Below are positions 32,980 to 42,417 of a stretch of DNA of 64,000 nucleotides, one piece after another. Within the stretch, counting starts at the first letter, position 1. Each line of letters opens with the position of its first letter. The notes below the pieces were generated by a model. The model was not told the origin of the DNA and made no database searches. It saw only the letters and a program-made list of their open reading frames with translations. The translations under genes were made by a program, and so were the position numbers. Origin of the DNA: Caproicibacterium sp. BJN0003 (GTDB lineage: Bacteria > Bacillota > Clostridia > Oscillospirales > Acutalibacteraceae); NCBI RefSeq assembly GCF_026314295.1, contig NZ_CP111108.1:496001-560000 (forward strand). The letters run 5' to 3'.

Positions 32980-33243
32980 ATGTGTATGAAGGAAGTTTTG
33001 GTACAGAATCAAGTTGGGTTGCACGCGCGGCCGGCTACATTTTTTATTCAAAAAGCAAATGAGTTTAAATCTTCTATTTGGGTGGAGAAAGAAGAACGCC
33101 GTGTAAATGCCAAGAGCCTTTTGGGAGTGCTTTCTCTGGGAATTGTCGGCGGTACTACAATTCGTATTATTGCAGACGGCGCCGATGAGGAAGAGGCTGT
33201 TGACAGCTTGGTAAAACTTGTAAAATCCGGCTTTGCCGAGTAA
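32980..33243 (+). CDS. ptsH: Phosphocarrier protein HPr
   Basis: 87-residue HPr. The active-site His in GLHARPA (about His17) accepts phosphate from Enzyme I. The regulatory serine is present in VNAKSLLGVLSLG, the site of HPr kinase in Firmicutes, so it can serve both sugar transport and CcpA-type catabolite control. The first ATG (32980) or the third codon ATG may be used; GAGCG is upstream. It has its own promoter and terminator. No ptsI is adjacent, which is common in Clostridia. Confidence 0.93.
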   Translation: MCMKEVLVQNQVGLHARPATFFIQKANEFKSSIWVEKEERRVNAKSLLGVLSLGIVGGTTIRIIADGADEEEAVDSLVKLVKSGFAE

Positions 33244-33258
33244 TTGTTTTAAAAATTA

Positions 33259-33292
33259 AGCACCGCCTTAAGAAGCGGTGCCTTTTTTATTT
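33259..33292 (+). terminator. Terminator after ptsH
   Basis: GCACCGC pairs with GCGGTGC, followed by CTTTTTTATT. Confidence 0.92.
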
Positions 33293-33313
33293 TTGGACGA
33301 AAGGAGAAAGTTT

Positions 33314-35185
33314 ATGGAACAGACGCCGGACCAAAAGAAAAAAGAATTACGGAAAAAAGCCATGAAATTACCGCTTTCTCCGGGAGTCTATTTGATGCAT
33401 GACCGCTCCGGAAAGATTATCTATATTGGAAAAGCAAAGGCACTCAAGAACCGGGTCAGCCAGTATTTTGGCAGTGAAAAAAATCATGATGACAAAGTGC
33501 GTCAGATGGTGGCGCATGTCGATTGGTTTGAATATATTTTGACCGACAGCGAATTTGAAGCATTAGTTTTGGAATGCAGTCTGATAAAACAGCACACACC
33601 GAAGTATAATATCCTTTTGAAGGACGATAAAGGTTATCATTATATTAAAGTTACAAATGAGGAATGGCCCAGAATTTCTCAGAGCAAACAAGCGCCTGAT
33701 GATGGGAATACCTATATCGGTCCTTATGTAAGTTCCTGGGCAACGAAGGAAAGTGTTGATGAAGCACTCAAGATCTTTTGTTTACCAAGCTGCAACAGAC
33801 ATTTTCCAAGGGATATTGGAAAGGGAAGGCCATGCCTTAATTTCTTTATTAAGCAGTGCTGTGCACCCTGCCGCGGAAAAATCAGCAAAGAAGAATATTT
33901 GGAATCTGTAAATGAAGCCATTGATTTTCTCAAAGGCGGCAGTTCCGAAAGCGTTCGAAAGCTGACGGAGAAAATGAATCGAGCAGCAGAAAACTTAGAA
34001 TTTGAGTATGCTGCCAGAATCCGTGATCGCCTTTCTGCAATTCGAAGGATGGGAGATCGACAAAAGGTTGTAGCAATCAGTGTGCCTGAGCAGGACGTGG
34101 TTGCGTTGGCACAGGGACCAACCGCTTGTTGCTTTCAGGTATTTCGCTTTCAGGATGGGAGACTTTGTGACCGCGAGAGCTTTCCAATGGGCAGATGCGG
34201 GGAACCAGAATCCGCTAGAAGAGAATTTTTAGAGCGCTATTATACGATCCGCGACCGTATCCCACCCCGCGTTACGCTCGATGGTCCGGCAGAAAGCATG
34301 GACCTTTTAGAGCGATGGTTAACAGAGAAACGCGGTTCTCGTGTCCTTTTGAGTGTGCCTCAGAAGGGAGAACAGGCAAAACTTGCTGAGATGGTAAGGC
34401 AAAATGCGGCGGAAGCAGTTGCGCAAACAACCGGACGCACCGTAAAGGAAACTTCTGCTCTGGATGAACTGGGGAGGAAGTTGGGCCTTTCTGAGCCGCC
34501 GAAATATATTGAGTCCTATGATATCAGCAATCTGCAGGGCGGTGAAAATGTTGCCGGGATGATCGTCTTTGAAAACGGGCGGCCATTAAAATCAGCTTAC
34601 CGGAAGTTTAAAATTAAAACAGTAGAAGGACAGGACGATTATGCTTCTATGCGGGAAACACTGGAACGCCGCTTTGAGGAATATGAGCTGCATAAAGAAG
34701 AAGGCGAAGGCTTCGGCCGGCTGCCCGATTTGATCTTGTTGGATGGCGGAAAGGGGCAAGTCGGGGCGGTCAAACCTGTTCTGGAAGAACACCATCTTGA
34801 GATTCCACTCTTTGGTATGGTCAAGGATTCCTCTCACCGAACAAGGGCAATTACAGGCGACGGCGGCGAAATTTCGATTAGCTCTAATCGTGCTGCTTTC
34901 ACGCTGGTTTCTTCCATTCAGGACGAAGTGCATCGCTGGGCGATCGGATATCATCGGCAGCTGCGGAAAAAGCATTCAATCTCATCTGCATTGACTACCG
35001 TGGAAGGAATCGGTGAAAAACGAGCAAAAGCGCTTTTACGGTATTTCAGAACGATGACGGCAATTCGGGAAGCAGAGCTTTCCCAATTGGAGCAGGCTCC
35101 GGGGATGACAAAACCGGCGGCGCAAAAGCTTTATCAGGCGATTCACGGAGCAGAAAATCTTGACGAAAAATCGCAAAAAAGTTGA
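33314..35185 (+). CDS. uvrC: Excinuclease ABC subunit C
   Basis: 623-residue UvrC, the dual-incision nuclease of nucleotide excision repair. The N-terminal GIY-YIG domain contains GVYLMHD and IIYIGKA (about 26-45). The UVR motif for UvrB contact (NLEFEYAARIRDRL) is near 235, the RNase H-like C-nuclease domain has SYDISNLQGG and LILLDGGKGQ, and a helix-hairpin-helix tail (VEGIGEKRAKALL) closes the protein. Start at 33314 with GAAAGGAGA upstream. Confidence 0.96.
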   Translation: MEQTPDQKKKELRKKAMKLPLSPGVYLMHDRSGKIIYIGKAKALKNRVSQYFGSEKNHDDKVRQMVAHVDWFEYILTDSEFEALVLECSLIKQHTPKYNILLKDDKGYHYIKVTNEEWPRISQSKQAPDDGNTYIGPYVSSWATKESVDEALKIFCLPSCNRHFPRDIGKGRPCLNFFIKQCCAPCRGKISKEEYLESVNEAIDFLKGGSSESVRKLTEKMNRAAENLEFEYAARIRDRLSAIRRMGDRQKVVAISVPEQDVVALAQGPTACCFQVFRFQDGRLCDRESFPMGRCGEPESARREFLERYYTIRDRIPPRVTLDGPAESMDLLERWLTEKRGSRVLLSVPQKGEQAKLAEMVRQNAAEAVAQTTGRTVKETSALDELGRKLGLSEPPKYIESYDISNLQGGENVAGMIVFENGRPLKSAYRKFKIKTVEGQDDYASMRETLERRFEEYELHKEEGEGFGRLPDLILLDGGKGQVGAVKPVLEEHHLEIPLFGMVKDSSHRTRAITGDGGEISISSNRAAFTLVSSIQDEVHRWAIGYHRQLRKKHSISSALTTVEGIGEKRAKALLRYFRTMTAIREAELSQLEQAPGMTKPAAQKLYQAIHGAENLDEKSQKS

Positions 35186-35210
35186 CAGAATGACGAGAGA
35201 ATGCGATAAT
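35182..35210 (+). promoter_or_regulatory. Promoter of rsmD-coaD operon
   Basis: TTGACA, 17 bp, GATAAT. The -35 box overlaps the uvrC stop codon. Confidence 0.65.
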
Positions 35211-35241
35211 AAAAAAATCAGGAAAAAAGGAGTCAGAACCT

Positions 35242-35790
35242 ATGCGCGTAATTACAGGCTCTGCCCGGGGAAGAAAATTAGTGACCCGGGAAGGGGAAGA
35301 AACCCGTCCGACTCCGGAGCGGGTCAAAGAGGCACTGTTCAGTATTATTCAGTTTCAAGTGGAAGGGCGGCGGGTGCTTGACGCATTTGCCGGTTCTGGT
35401 CAGTTGGGAATTGAAGCGCTGAGCCGCGGTGCAGCCCATGCGGATTTTTTGGATCAGAGCCGTGAAAGTATTGCGGTGATTCAAAAAAATCTAGCAGAAA
35501 CAGGCCTTTCAGAACAGGCCGAAGTTTATCACACAGATGCATTGGTTTTCCTGATGCGGAAAAATGCACCTTATGATCTGTGCTTTCTAGATCCGCCCTA
35601 TCGTACCGGCCTTCTGCAGAAAGCACTGCCGCTCTGTGCGGAATGTATGAATCCCGGAGGGATGATCATTTGTGAGCATCCTACGGATGAAAAACTGCCG
35701 GAGCAGGCGGGAAAATTCCAAAAAGAACGAGAATATCGTTACGGAAAAATTCTGCTGACGACCTATACGTGTAAGGAAGTAAATATATGA
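35242..35790 (+). CDS. rsmD: 16S rRNA (guanine966-N2)-methyltransferase RsmD
   Basis: 182-residue SAM-dependent methyltransferase. It has MRVITGSARGRKL, TRPTPERVKEALF, the SAM loop DAFAGSGQLGIEALSRGA and the catalytic DPPY. It overlaps coaD by 4 bp (ATGA), the usual pairing in Firmicutes. Confidence 0.95.
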   Translation: MRVITGSARGRKLVTREGEETRPTPERVKEALFSIIQFQVEGRRVLDAFAGSGQLGIEALSRGAAHADFLDQSRESIAVIQKNLAETGLSEQAEVYHTDALVFLMRKNAPYDLCFLDPPYRTGLLQKALPLCAECMNPGGMIICEHPTDEKLPEQAGKFQKEREYRYGKILLTTYTCKEVNI

Positions 35791-36284
35791 AAATAGCAAT
35801 CTGCCCGGGTAGCTTTGATCCGGTTACTTTAGGACATCTCGATATTATCAGTCGTTCCTGTAAACTCTTTGATAAAGTAATTGTCGCTGTCCTGGTCAAT
35901 CCGGAAAAAAAGACGTTGTTTACAGTGGAAGAACGTATGGAGCTGCTCAGACGCTGCACCAAGGATTTGCCGGGAGTAGAAGTGGGCAGCTTTTATGGTC
36001 TTTTGGCCGACTATGCGAAAGAGAAACATGCAACTGCGGTGGTTCGTGGGCTGCGGGCTCTTTCGGATTTTGAATATGAATTTCAGATGGCGCTGACCAA
36101 CCGGCAGCTGAATCCGAATCTTGAAACTATTTTTTTGGCAACACAAGCACAGAACATGTTTATCAGTTCCAGTATCGTCAAACAGATTGCTAATTTTGAC
36201 GGAGATGTGAGTGGTTGTGTTCCTAATTGTATTATTAAAGATATTCAAAAACGTGTTGAAGAAAGCAGGAGGGAATCCCTATGA
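35787..36284 (+). CDS. coaD: Phosphopantetheine adenylyltransferase
   Basis: 165-residue PPAT, which adenylates 4'-phosphopantetheine in CoA synthesis. The nucleotidyl-transferase motif CPGSFDPVTLGHLDII is at about 5-20 and the VVRGLRALSDFEYEFQMA region is at about 86. It matches the family length. CoaBC, CoaX and a pantothenate transporter lie 20 kb to the right. Its end overlaps the coiled-coil gene by 4 bp. Confidence 0.96.
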   Translation: MKIAICPGSFDPVTLGHLDIISRSCKLFDKVIVAVLVNPEKKTLFTVEERMELLRRCTKDLPGVEVGSFYGLLADYAKEKHATAVVRGLRALSDFEYEFQMALTNRQLNPNLETIFLATQAQNMFISSSIVKQIANFDGDVSGCVPNCIIKDIQKRVEESRRESL

Positions 36285-36772
36285 ATGCTGAAGATTTAAT
36301 CAATGAATTATACGATTTGCTGGATAAGGCATGGAGCCTTCCGTTGAGTCATGGCCGTGCGGTCTTAGACAGCGCGGAGGTTAAACAGATTTTGGATGAA
36401 CTGAAAGAAAGTCTTCCAAAAGAGATTCGGCAGGCAAAAGGAATCGTAGCAGATCGCAGTCAGATCCTGACAGATGCCAAGCGCGAGGCCGAAACAGTAA
36501 TCCGTGTTGCGGAAGACCGTGCCAAAGCAATGGTCAATCAGGAAGAGATCGTTAAGCAGGCACAGCAAAAGGCAAACGAAGTGCTGCTGCAGACAAAGCA
36601 GAAGGCGCGGGAACTGCGTAAGGCCAGTAACGATTATGTAGATGACCTGATGCGCCGTGCTGACGAAGGTTTGACGGGGAATCTTGCGGAACTGCGCAAA
36701 ACACGGCAGAATATCAAAGTGAGCCAGCGTGCGGCAGCACAGCCGCAGGAGCATGCTCCTCATCAAAGATAA
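36281..36772 (+). CDS. Coiled-coil protein, unknown function (AtpF/V-ATPase-H-like composition)
   Basis: 163 residues, almost entirely helical. A conserved N-terminus (ELYDLLDKAWSLPLSHGRAVLD) precedes a long charged coiled coil at about 40-140 rich in Ala, Glu, Lys and Gln. Such proteins follow coaD in many Ruminococcaceae and are often auto-annotated as ATPase subunits, but the similarity is coiled-coil composition only. They resemble cell-pole or division scaffolds (DivIVA-like helices), which is an inference. It is coupled to coaD. Confidence 0.72.
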   Translation: MNAEDLINELYDLLDKAWSLPLSHGRAVLDSAEVKQILDELKESLPKEIRQAKGIVADRSQILTDAKREAETVIRVAEDRAKAMVNQEEIVKQAQQKANEVLLQTKQKARELRKASNDYVDDLMRRADEGLTGNLAELRKTRQNIKVSQRAAAQPQEHAPHQR

Positions 36773-36787
36773 AAATTGAATGATTAA

Positions 36788-36840
36788 TAAAAAGCAGAAC
36801 CAAACGACGGTTTTTACGTCATTCGGTTCTGCTTCTTTAA
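36788..36840. terminator. Bidirectional terminator
   Basis: AAAGCAGAACC pairs with GGTTCTGCTT, with an inner ACGACG/CGTCAT-type extension. It is shared by the coaD operon and the convergent MerR gene. Confidence 0.85.
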
Positions 36841-37712
36841 TTTTCTTTTTTAAGTGCTTTTGCCTGTGGATATTTTTGAAGAAACTTTTCTTCGGCATTT
36901 TCCATTTGTTTGCAGTATTCACAATAGGACGGACTTAAGATTCGCAGAGCCGGAAGAAAAACTGTGTAATATCCATAATTTTGACTAAATTTGAGAAAAA
37001 GCTGCTGTATCTTAAAAGCAGGGGAATTATAATATTCCTTTGACTGTCGAAAAGTAAGATAATGATTCATCATATCTTCATTTTCTTCCAGAAAAGAATC
37101 AATATTTTGAATGGAAGATTGTGCCTGTATTTGAATTTCATTCAGTTTCTCTTTTCCAAGAAGAGCTGCACCCTTTTTAAATTCGGCTGAAAGTTCGTCC
37201 GGAACTTCAAACGATGGAATTTCATCGAGAAAAACGACGACCGTTTCATATGCTTGCTTTTGTTCCTGCGTTTCAATGGAAAAATTCAGGAAAGGTGCAA
37301 AGTGAAAGCAGAATAGTTCCCCATAAATTCCTGGGAAAGCATCTAATAGCTTTTGAAAAATTGTTTCCTTTTGAGAAAAACTGTCCAATGCTTTGGAAGC
37401 AGTTTGATAGTCAAAGTTTTCGCTCAACTTTTCCAAAATTTTTGACTTTTCTTGATCTAACTTTATCTGTACGTCTTTTTTCGATGCATATTTCTGTAAA
37501 ACAGAATCATCAGAGAGTATATTTTGAATTTCCGTGCCGGATAGTCCAAGCTTACGAAGTACTTTGACCTTCTTTAACAAATCGACCTCTTGCTCATTAA
37601 AATTACGATACCCATTTTCCATCGTTTTTGGAGTGATTACTCCCTGCAAAATCGCATATTCAATTGCTTTTCTGGTTAGCCCGGTTTCTTTTTGTACCTG
37701 CCCTATTTGCAT
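36837..37712 (-). CDS. MerR family transcriptional regulator
   Basis: 291 residues: an N-terminal MerR winged helix (IGQVQKETGLTRKAIEYAILQGVI at about 3-26, then GYRNFNEQEVDLL), a linker helix at about 75-115, and a roughly 170-residue C-terminal domain with aromatic residues and a C-E-Y-C pair (about 270). The domain resembles no effector family I recognise. The start at 37712 has GGGAGGTG upstream. It is transcribed alone, toward the coaD operon and away from the mraZ promoter. No obvious target operon is adjacent. Confidence 0.8.
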   Translation of the reverse strand: MQIGQVQKETGLTRKAIEYAILQGVITPKTMENGYRNFNEQEVDLLKKVKVLRKLGLSGTEIQNILSDDSVLQKYASKKDVQIKLDQEKSKILEKLSENFDYQTASKALDSFSQKETIFQKLLDAFPGIYGELFCFHFAPFLNFSIETQEQKQAYETVVVFLDEIPSFEVPDELSAEFKKGAALLGKEKLNEIQIQAQSSIQNIDSFLEENEDMMNHYLTFRQSKEYYNSPAFKIQQLFLKFSQNYGYYTVFLPALRILSPSYCEYCKQMENAEEKFLQKYPQAKALKKEN

Positions 37713-37881
37713 TTCGTTCACCTCCCTTTTATTATGAATCATCCCCTAGGGGTCAGGTCAAGAGATTTTTGAAAATAATGTTTGTAAATACCAGATTTTG
37801 TACAAGCTAAAATAGAATATGCAACATCTTTTGAAATATAGAAATTCTTAAAATTCGGTTGACATAAATTTTAAAAAGCAC

Positions 37882-37910
37882 TTGCAATTCCAATTGGAAT
37901 CCTTTATAAT
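37882..37910 (+). promoter_or_regulatory. Promoter of the division/cell-wall cluster with palindromic spacer
   Basis: TTGCAA, 17 bp, TATAAT. The spacer contains the perfect 14-bp palindrome ATTCCAATTGGAAT (37887-37900), an unusual position that could bind a regulator blocking RNA polymerase. Confidence 0.75.
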
Positions 37911-37920
37911 GAATTCACAA

Positions 37921-37944
37921 GTGGTGAAAAGTGGAGAGAAGTGG
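37921..37944 (+). promoter_or_regulatory. MraZ operator: three GTGG repeats at 10-bp spacing
   Basis: GTGG occurs at 37921, 37931 and 37941, exactly one helical turn apart, just downstream of the -10 box. This is the known layout of MraZ autoregulatory sites, so MraZ probably represses its own cluster here. Confidence 0.82.
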
Positions 37945-37984
37945 AACCAGAAGCCACAAAAATGCAGATTAGGAGAGTTTCGTT

Positions 37985-38404
37985 ATGCTGATCGGTGAGT
38001 ATCAACATAATATTGATTCAAAAGGCCGCGTGATTGTGCCTTCTAAATTCCGCGAGGATTTAGGAGAGCACTTTTATATTGCGAAAGGTCTTGATCGTTG
38101 CCTGTTTGTATTCTCTCAGGAAGAATGGAGCAGACTGCAGGAAAAAGTACGTGCCATGCCAATTTCTAAGGCACGCGGACTGCAGCGCTTTTTCTTTGCA
38201 GGAGCTTGTGAGGCCGTTCCTGATAAGCAGGGCAGAATCCTGATTCCACAACTGCTGCGCGAACATGCCGGGCTGAAAAAGGATATCACTTTTATCGGTG
38301 CGTCCAGTCGAGCAGAAATTTGGGACACCGCTTCTTGGAATGCATTTAATGCAGAATTGACACAGGAAAGCATCGCTGACGCGATGGATGATCTGGAACT
38401 ATGA
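37985..38404 (+). CDS. mraZ: Transcriptional regulator MraZ
   Basis: 139-residue MraZ with two SpoVT/AbrB-like repeats: the first from YQHNIDSKGRVIVPSKFREDL (about 5), the second with AVPDKQGRILIPQLLREHAGL (about 77). It regulates the division cluster through GTGG repeats present in its leader. Its stop overlaps the rsmH start. Confidence 0.96.
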   Translation: MLIGEYQHNIDSKGRVIVPSKFREDLGEHFYIAKGLDRCLFVFSQEEWSRLQEKVRAMPISKARGLQRFFFAGACEAVPDKQGRILIPQLLREHAGLKKDITFIGASSRAEIWDTASWNAFNAELTQESIADAMDDLEL

Positions 38405-39336
38405 ATTATCAACATCGTCCTGTTTTATTTGAAGAAGCAATTGAAAGCTTACAGATACGCCCCGATGGGCATTATATTGATGGTACAGCCGGAGGCGGCG
38501 GCCATTCGCAGGCAATCCTTGATCGTCTGACATCCGGCAAGCTGCTTTCGATTGACCAGGATCCAGACGCAATCGCAACGGTTACAAAGCGCTTTTCCGG
38601 CAATCCATGCAGCATTATTCGGCAGGCAAACTTTTCTCAGATGCAGCAGATTGCTGATGAGGAAGGAATCCTTCCGGTGGATGGTGTTTTGCTGGATATT
38701 GGCGTTTCCTCTTACCAGCTGGATACACCGGAACGCGGCTTTTCCTATCATTATGATGCACCCCTTGATATGCGCATGAGCAAATCCGGGCCTAGTGCAA
38801 AAGACTTAGTGAATACGCTTTCAGTAGCAGAATTAGCGAAGATTATTTCTCAATATGGGGAAGACCGAAATTCAGCTAGGATTGCGCGTGGCATTGTAGC
38901 CGCACGAGAAAAAATGCCGATTGAAACAACTCTTCAGTTGGCCGAAATCGTGAAGGAAAGTGTTCCCGCTGCAGTTCGACGTCAACCTGGACATCCGGCT
39001 CGCCAAACTTTTCAGGCACTGCGGATTGCGGTGAATGGAGAATTGGATCGTCTTCACGAGGGTTTAAATGCAGCGTTTGCCAGTCTGACGCCTGGAGGTA
39101 GGCTCAGTGTGATTACATTCCATTCGTTGGAAGACAGGATTGTGAAACACCAAATGGCTCAGTGGTGTCAAGGCTGTACTTGCCCGCCGGATTTTCCAAT
39201 TTGTGTTTGCGGCAAAAAGCCGCGGGCTGAGTTGGTTTTTAAAAAGGGATTGGTTCCAAATGAAAAAGAATTGGAAGAAAATCCCCGCTCCCGCAGCGCA
39301 AGACTTCGCTGCTGTACTAAATTAGAACAAAGGTAA
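38401..39336 (+). CDS. rsmH: 16S rRNA (cytosine1402-N4)-methyltransferase RsmH
   Basis: 311-residue RsmH/MraW. H-R-P-V-L-F-E-E-A start, SAM site YIDGTAGGGGHSQAIL, GVLLDIGVSSYQLD and RGFSYHYDAPLDMRM, then VITFHSLEDRIVK. It overlaps mraZ by 4 bp, the standard dcw beginning. Confidence 0.96.
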   Translation: MNYQHRPVLFEEAIESLQIRPDGHYIDGTAGGGGHSQAILDRLTSGKLLSIDQDPDAIATVTKRFSGNPCSIIRQANFSQMQQIADEEGILPVDGVLLDIGVSSYQLDTPERGFSYHYDAPLDMRMSKSGPSAKDLVNTLSVAELAKIISQYGEDRNSARIARGIVAAREKMPIETTLQLAEIVKESVPAAVRRQPGHPARQTFQALRIAVNGELDRLHEGLNAAFASLTPGGRLSVITFHSLEDRIVKHQMAQWCQGCTCPPDFPICVCGKKPRAELVFKKGLVPNEKELEENPRSRSARLRCCTKLEQR

Positions 39337-39423
39337 CAGAAAAGTTACATTATTAACAAAATGTTCATAAACGTGACAGCAAAAGTATGGTAAAATAAAT
39401 CCATAACAAAGGAAGTGGAATCA

Positions 39424-39945
39424 TTGGCAACTTTACATAATAGTAGTGCAGCGTATGATTTTTCGTTGTTTGAGGAATATGCTCCTGAAGTACAAAAAAC
39501 TTCTCAGAAAGCTTCAATAGATCATCCAATTAACAATGTGGTAGAAATGCCGCAGCAGAAGAAAAAAATTGGTTTGCGTGTGCGCAAACGTGCTTTAAAA
39601 GTAGTAGGAATGGGAATCGGGCTTGCAACTATGGTCAGCATGGTTGGGGTTCTGATTTTTGGACAAGTTCAACTGACAGAATTAACAGATCAGATCGGAA
39701 AGCAAAAAACGGCTTTAAGTGAGCAGCAAAGCCTTCAAACTCAGCTTCAGGTGAAGGCAGATTCTCAGCTCTCTTTGTCTTCGCTGGAAGAGCGTGCAAA
39801 GGAAATGGGAATGCAGAAGGTAAATACGACACAGGCAACTACCATTAATTTATCGCAGGGAGATAAGAGCCAGGTCGTTACCAGCACGAAAACTCCTTCT
39901 TTTTTAGAGCGTGTATGGGATCAGATTGTTTCTTTGCTGTCATAA
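39424..39945 (+). CDS. ftsL: Cell division protein FtsL-like
   Basis: Bitopic division protein in the usual ftsL position. About 173 residues: a roughly 60-residue cytoplasmic part ending in basic residues (RVRKRALK), one transmembrane helix at about 62-82, a leucine/glutamine-rich periplasmic coiled coil (LTDQIGKQKTALSEQQ...), and a tail with LEERAKEMGMQK, the pattern of FtsL/FtsB-type proteins. I take the TTG at 39424 as start, with GGAAGTGG 5 bp upstream, over the GTG inside that site. Confidence 0.8.
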   Translation: MATLHNSSAAYDFSLFEEYAPEVQKTSQKASIDHPINNVVEMPQQKKKIGLRVRKRALKVVGMGIGLATMVSMVGVLIFGQVQLTELTDQIGKQKTALSEQQSLQTQLQVKADSQLSLSSLEERAKEMGMQKVNTTQATTINLSQGDKSQVVTSTKTPSFLERVWDQIVSLLS

Positions 39946-40074
39946 GTTTTTTATGATTGAAATATGAATCATACCGAAGGCTATTATATTTGTAGCAGGA
40001 GGTATTTTAAAAGAGAGTTGAGATGAGTGAATCTTGACTCTCATTTTTGTAACGGAAGGAATTGGAGGTAAAGT

Positions 40075-42417
40075 ATGGCAAAAGGTACCACCTCGAAAAT
40101 GTGGAAACGGACGACGACCCTTTTGATTACTCTGATCGTTTTGGGATTTGGCACGGTGATCTTTACGTTGTTTCATCTTCAGATCATCGATGGAGAAAAT
40201 TTAAAATCAAAGGCAGTCGCTCAGCAGTTAAAGGATAATATCCTTTCTGCAAAACGCGGTACAATCTATGACTGCAATATGAAGGAACTGGCTACCAGCG
40301 CTGATGTTTGGAAAATTGTGTTGGTGCCGGCGCAGATGGATGAGACAAAATATCCGGGCCAAAAAGAAGCAATTATTTCCGGACTAAGTCAAATTCTGGG
40401 AGTTGACCGCTCTAAAATTGAAGATGCCTGCAATAACCGAGATTCTTATTGGCAGGTGGTCGGCTCTAAGGTGGAAACAGATGTTAAAAACCAACTGGCA
40501 GATTGGATCGAAGCAGATGCTCAGAAAAAAGATGGCTATCTTGCTTTGGGAAATTGCATAGAATATGAAAATGATTATAAACGCTACTATCCGTTTGGTG
40601 ATTTTGCTTCTGTTGTTTTAGGCTTTACCAATGCGGATGGAGACGGTGTAGAAGGCCTTGAGTCTGAATATAATTCCTATTTAAAAGGTACAAACGGACG
40701 CCTTGTTACGGCGAAGAATGCGCAGCAGGGAGATATGCCTTTCCAATATTCGCAGAGAGTAGAGGCCCAGGATGGTTCTTCTCTGGTTCTGACGATCGAT
40801 GAAGTTGCGCAGCACTATCTGGAAAAAGCACTGGAGGAAGGTGCCATTGCGCATAACGCTGGAAACCGTGCATTGGGAATCTTGATGGATGTTAATACCG
40901 GCGAGATTAAGGCAATGGCAGTGAAAGGCAATTTCAACAGCAATGATGTAGTGAATGTGAATAAGAATATGCTGGCTGATTCCGGCGCATTTGACCCCAA
41001 TAACCCGCGGGTATTAACAGATACGGAAAAAGCGCGCATTGCCAAATTACCGGAAGATCAGCAGAGTACAGCAACCCTCAATACACTTCAGCAGAAATGG
41101 AGAAACAAAGCGGTCAGTGATACATATTATCCTGGTTCTGTCTTTAAGATGTGTACGGGCTCCATGGCGATGGAAGAGGGCGTTGTGAATGAAAATACAA
41201 CGTATACTTGTACCGGCAGCTACCAAATTCCGGGCGCAAGCAAACCAATTAATTGTTGGAAGACTGGTGGACATGGAACAGAAAATTTTGTGCAGGGACT
41301 GTGCAATTCCTGTAACACCTTCTTTATTCATATTGGCGTAGACCTTCTCGGAAAAGAGCGTTTCTTTAAATACTTCCAAGGATTTGGATTTACAGAAAAA
41401 ACAGGAATCGATTTACCTGGTGAAGCGAATTCTCTCTATTATAGTGAAGAAGCACTGGATCCAATCAACTTGGCCGTTGAATCTTTCGGCCAGAACTTTA
41501 GTATTACGCCGCTGCAAATGGTTACTGCCTGCGCAGCAGTCGCAAATGGCGGAAATTTGGTAACTCCGCATGTGGTAAAGCAAATTGTCGGGGCAGACGG
41601 AAATATTCAGAAAAGTGTCGGAACGGAGGTTCGTCGGCAGGTAATTTCAGAGGATACCAGCAAGCGGATGACTGCAATTATGCAGCAGAATGCTACTAGC
41701 GGCACAGCCAAAAATGGTTATCTGATGGGATACCGGGTCGCAGGAAAGACGGGCACTAGTGAAAAAGTGGATAAAGATAACCAAAAGAAGGCTATTGACG
41801 GAGTAGAGGGCGAATATTATATCGCTTCTTATTGCGGATTTGCTCCGGCGGATAATCCACAGTATGCATTGTTGATTTTTGTCGATGAACCGGATGCAAG
41901 TGTAGGCAGTTACTATGGCGGTGCAGTTGCCGGTCCGATCTTTAGTCAGGTGATGGGAGAAGTCCTTCCATATTTGGGTGTTGATGCAAAATATGATGAA
42001 GCAGATGCAGCAAAGCTGGATATTAAAGCACAGGATGTTACTGGAAAATCAGTAGCAGACGCAAAAGCGGCACTGCAGGGTCAGGGCCTTTCAGTTGAGG
42101 TACAGGGATCTGGAGATTCTGTGTTGATACAAATTCCTCAGGGTGGTCAATCCATGCCAAAAGATGGAACCGTTGTGCTCTTTACAGATCAGGCAAGCAG
42201 AAGCACGACAGTAGACGTTCCGGATTTTTCAGGAATGACGGTTTCAGAGGCTGAGGCGACAGCAGCTTCGCATCATTTGAATATCGAACTGGCAGGTGCC
42301 GGCGAAACCGGGAGCAGCGGCATTACCGCTTCCGGCCAGAGTGCAACAGCTGGCAGTAAGGTAACACCGGGTACAATTGTGACGGTTACCTTTATTGAAA
42401 AAGACACTGTTATGTAA
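40075..42417 (+). CDS. Class B penicillin-binding protein with two PASTA domains (FtsI/SpoVD-type transpeptidase)
   Basis: 780 residues: an N-terminal membrane anchor at about 15-37, a dimerisation domain (LSAKRGTIYDCN), and a transpeptidase domain with the SxxK nucleophile in YPGSVFKM (about 358), SCN in NSCNTFF, and KTGT in AGKTGTSEK (about 555). Two PASTA domains follow at the C-terminus (about 645-705 and 715-775). This is the septal transpeptidase position. The PASTA pair is characteristic of SpoVD and Pbp2B-like proteins, and here one gene may serve both vegetative and spore septum synthesis. Confidence 0.93.
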   Translation: MAKGTTSKMWKRTTTLLITLIVLGFGTVIFTLFHLQIIDGENLKSKAVAQQLKDNILSAKRGTIYDCNMKELATSADVWKIVLVPAQMDETKYPGQKEAIISGLSQILGVDRSKIEDACNNRDSYWQVVGSKVETDVKNQLADWIEADAQKKDGYLALGNCIEYENDYKRYYPFGDFASVVLGFTNADGDGVEGLESEYNSYLKGTNGRLVTAKNAQQGDMPFQYSQRVEAQDGSSLVLTIDEVAQHYLEKALEEGAIAHNAGNRALGILMDVNTGEIKAMAVKGNFNSNDVVNVNKNMLADSGAFDPNNPRVLTDTEKARIAKLPEDQQSTATLNTLQQKWRNKAVSDTYYPGSVFKMCTGSMAMEEGVVNENTTYTCTGSYQIPGASKPINCWKTGGHGTENFVQGLCNSCNTFFIHIGVDLLGKERFFKYFQGFGFTEKTGIDLPGEANSLYYSEEALDPINLAVESFGQNFSITPLQMVTACAAVANGGNLVTPHVVKQIVGADGNIQKSVGTEVRRQVISEDTSKRMTAIMQQNATSGTAKNGYLMGYRVAGKTGTSEKVDKDNQKKAIDGVEGEYYIASYCGFAPADNPQYALLIFVDEPDASVGSYYGGAVAGPIFSQVMGEVLPYLGVDAKYDEADAAKLDIKAQDVTGKSVADAKAALQGQGLSVEVQGSGDSVLIQIPQGGQSMPKDGTVVLFTDQASRSTTVDVPDFSGMTVSEAEATAASHHLNIELAGAGETGSSGITASGQSATAGSKVTPGTIVTVTFIEKDTVM

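Noticed and set aside
36281-36772. Annotation as an ATP synthase or V-ATPase subunit
   Set aside because: The resemblance is generic coiled-coil composition; no ATPase operon is nearby and the N-terminus differs.
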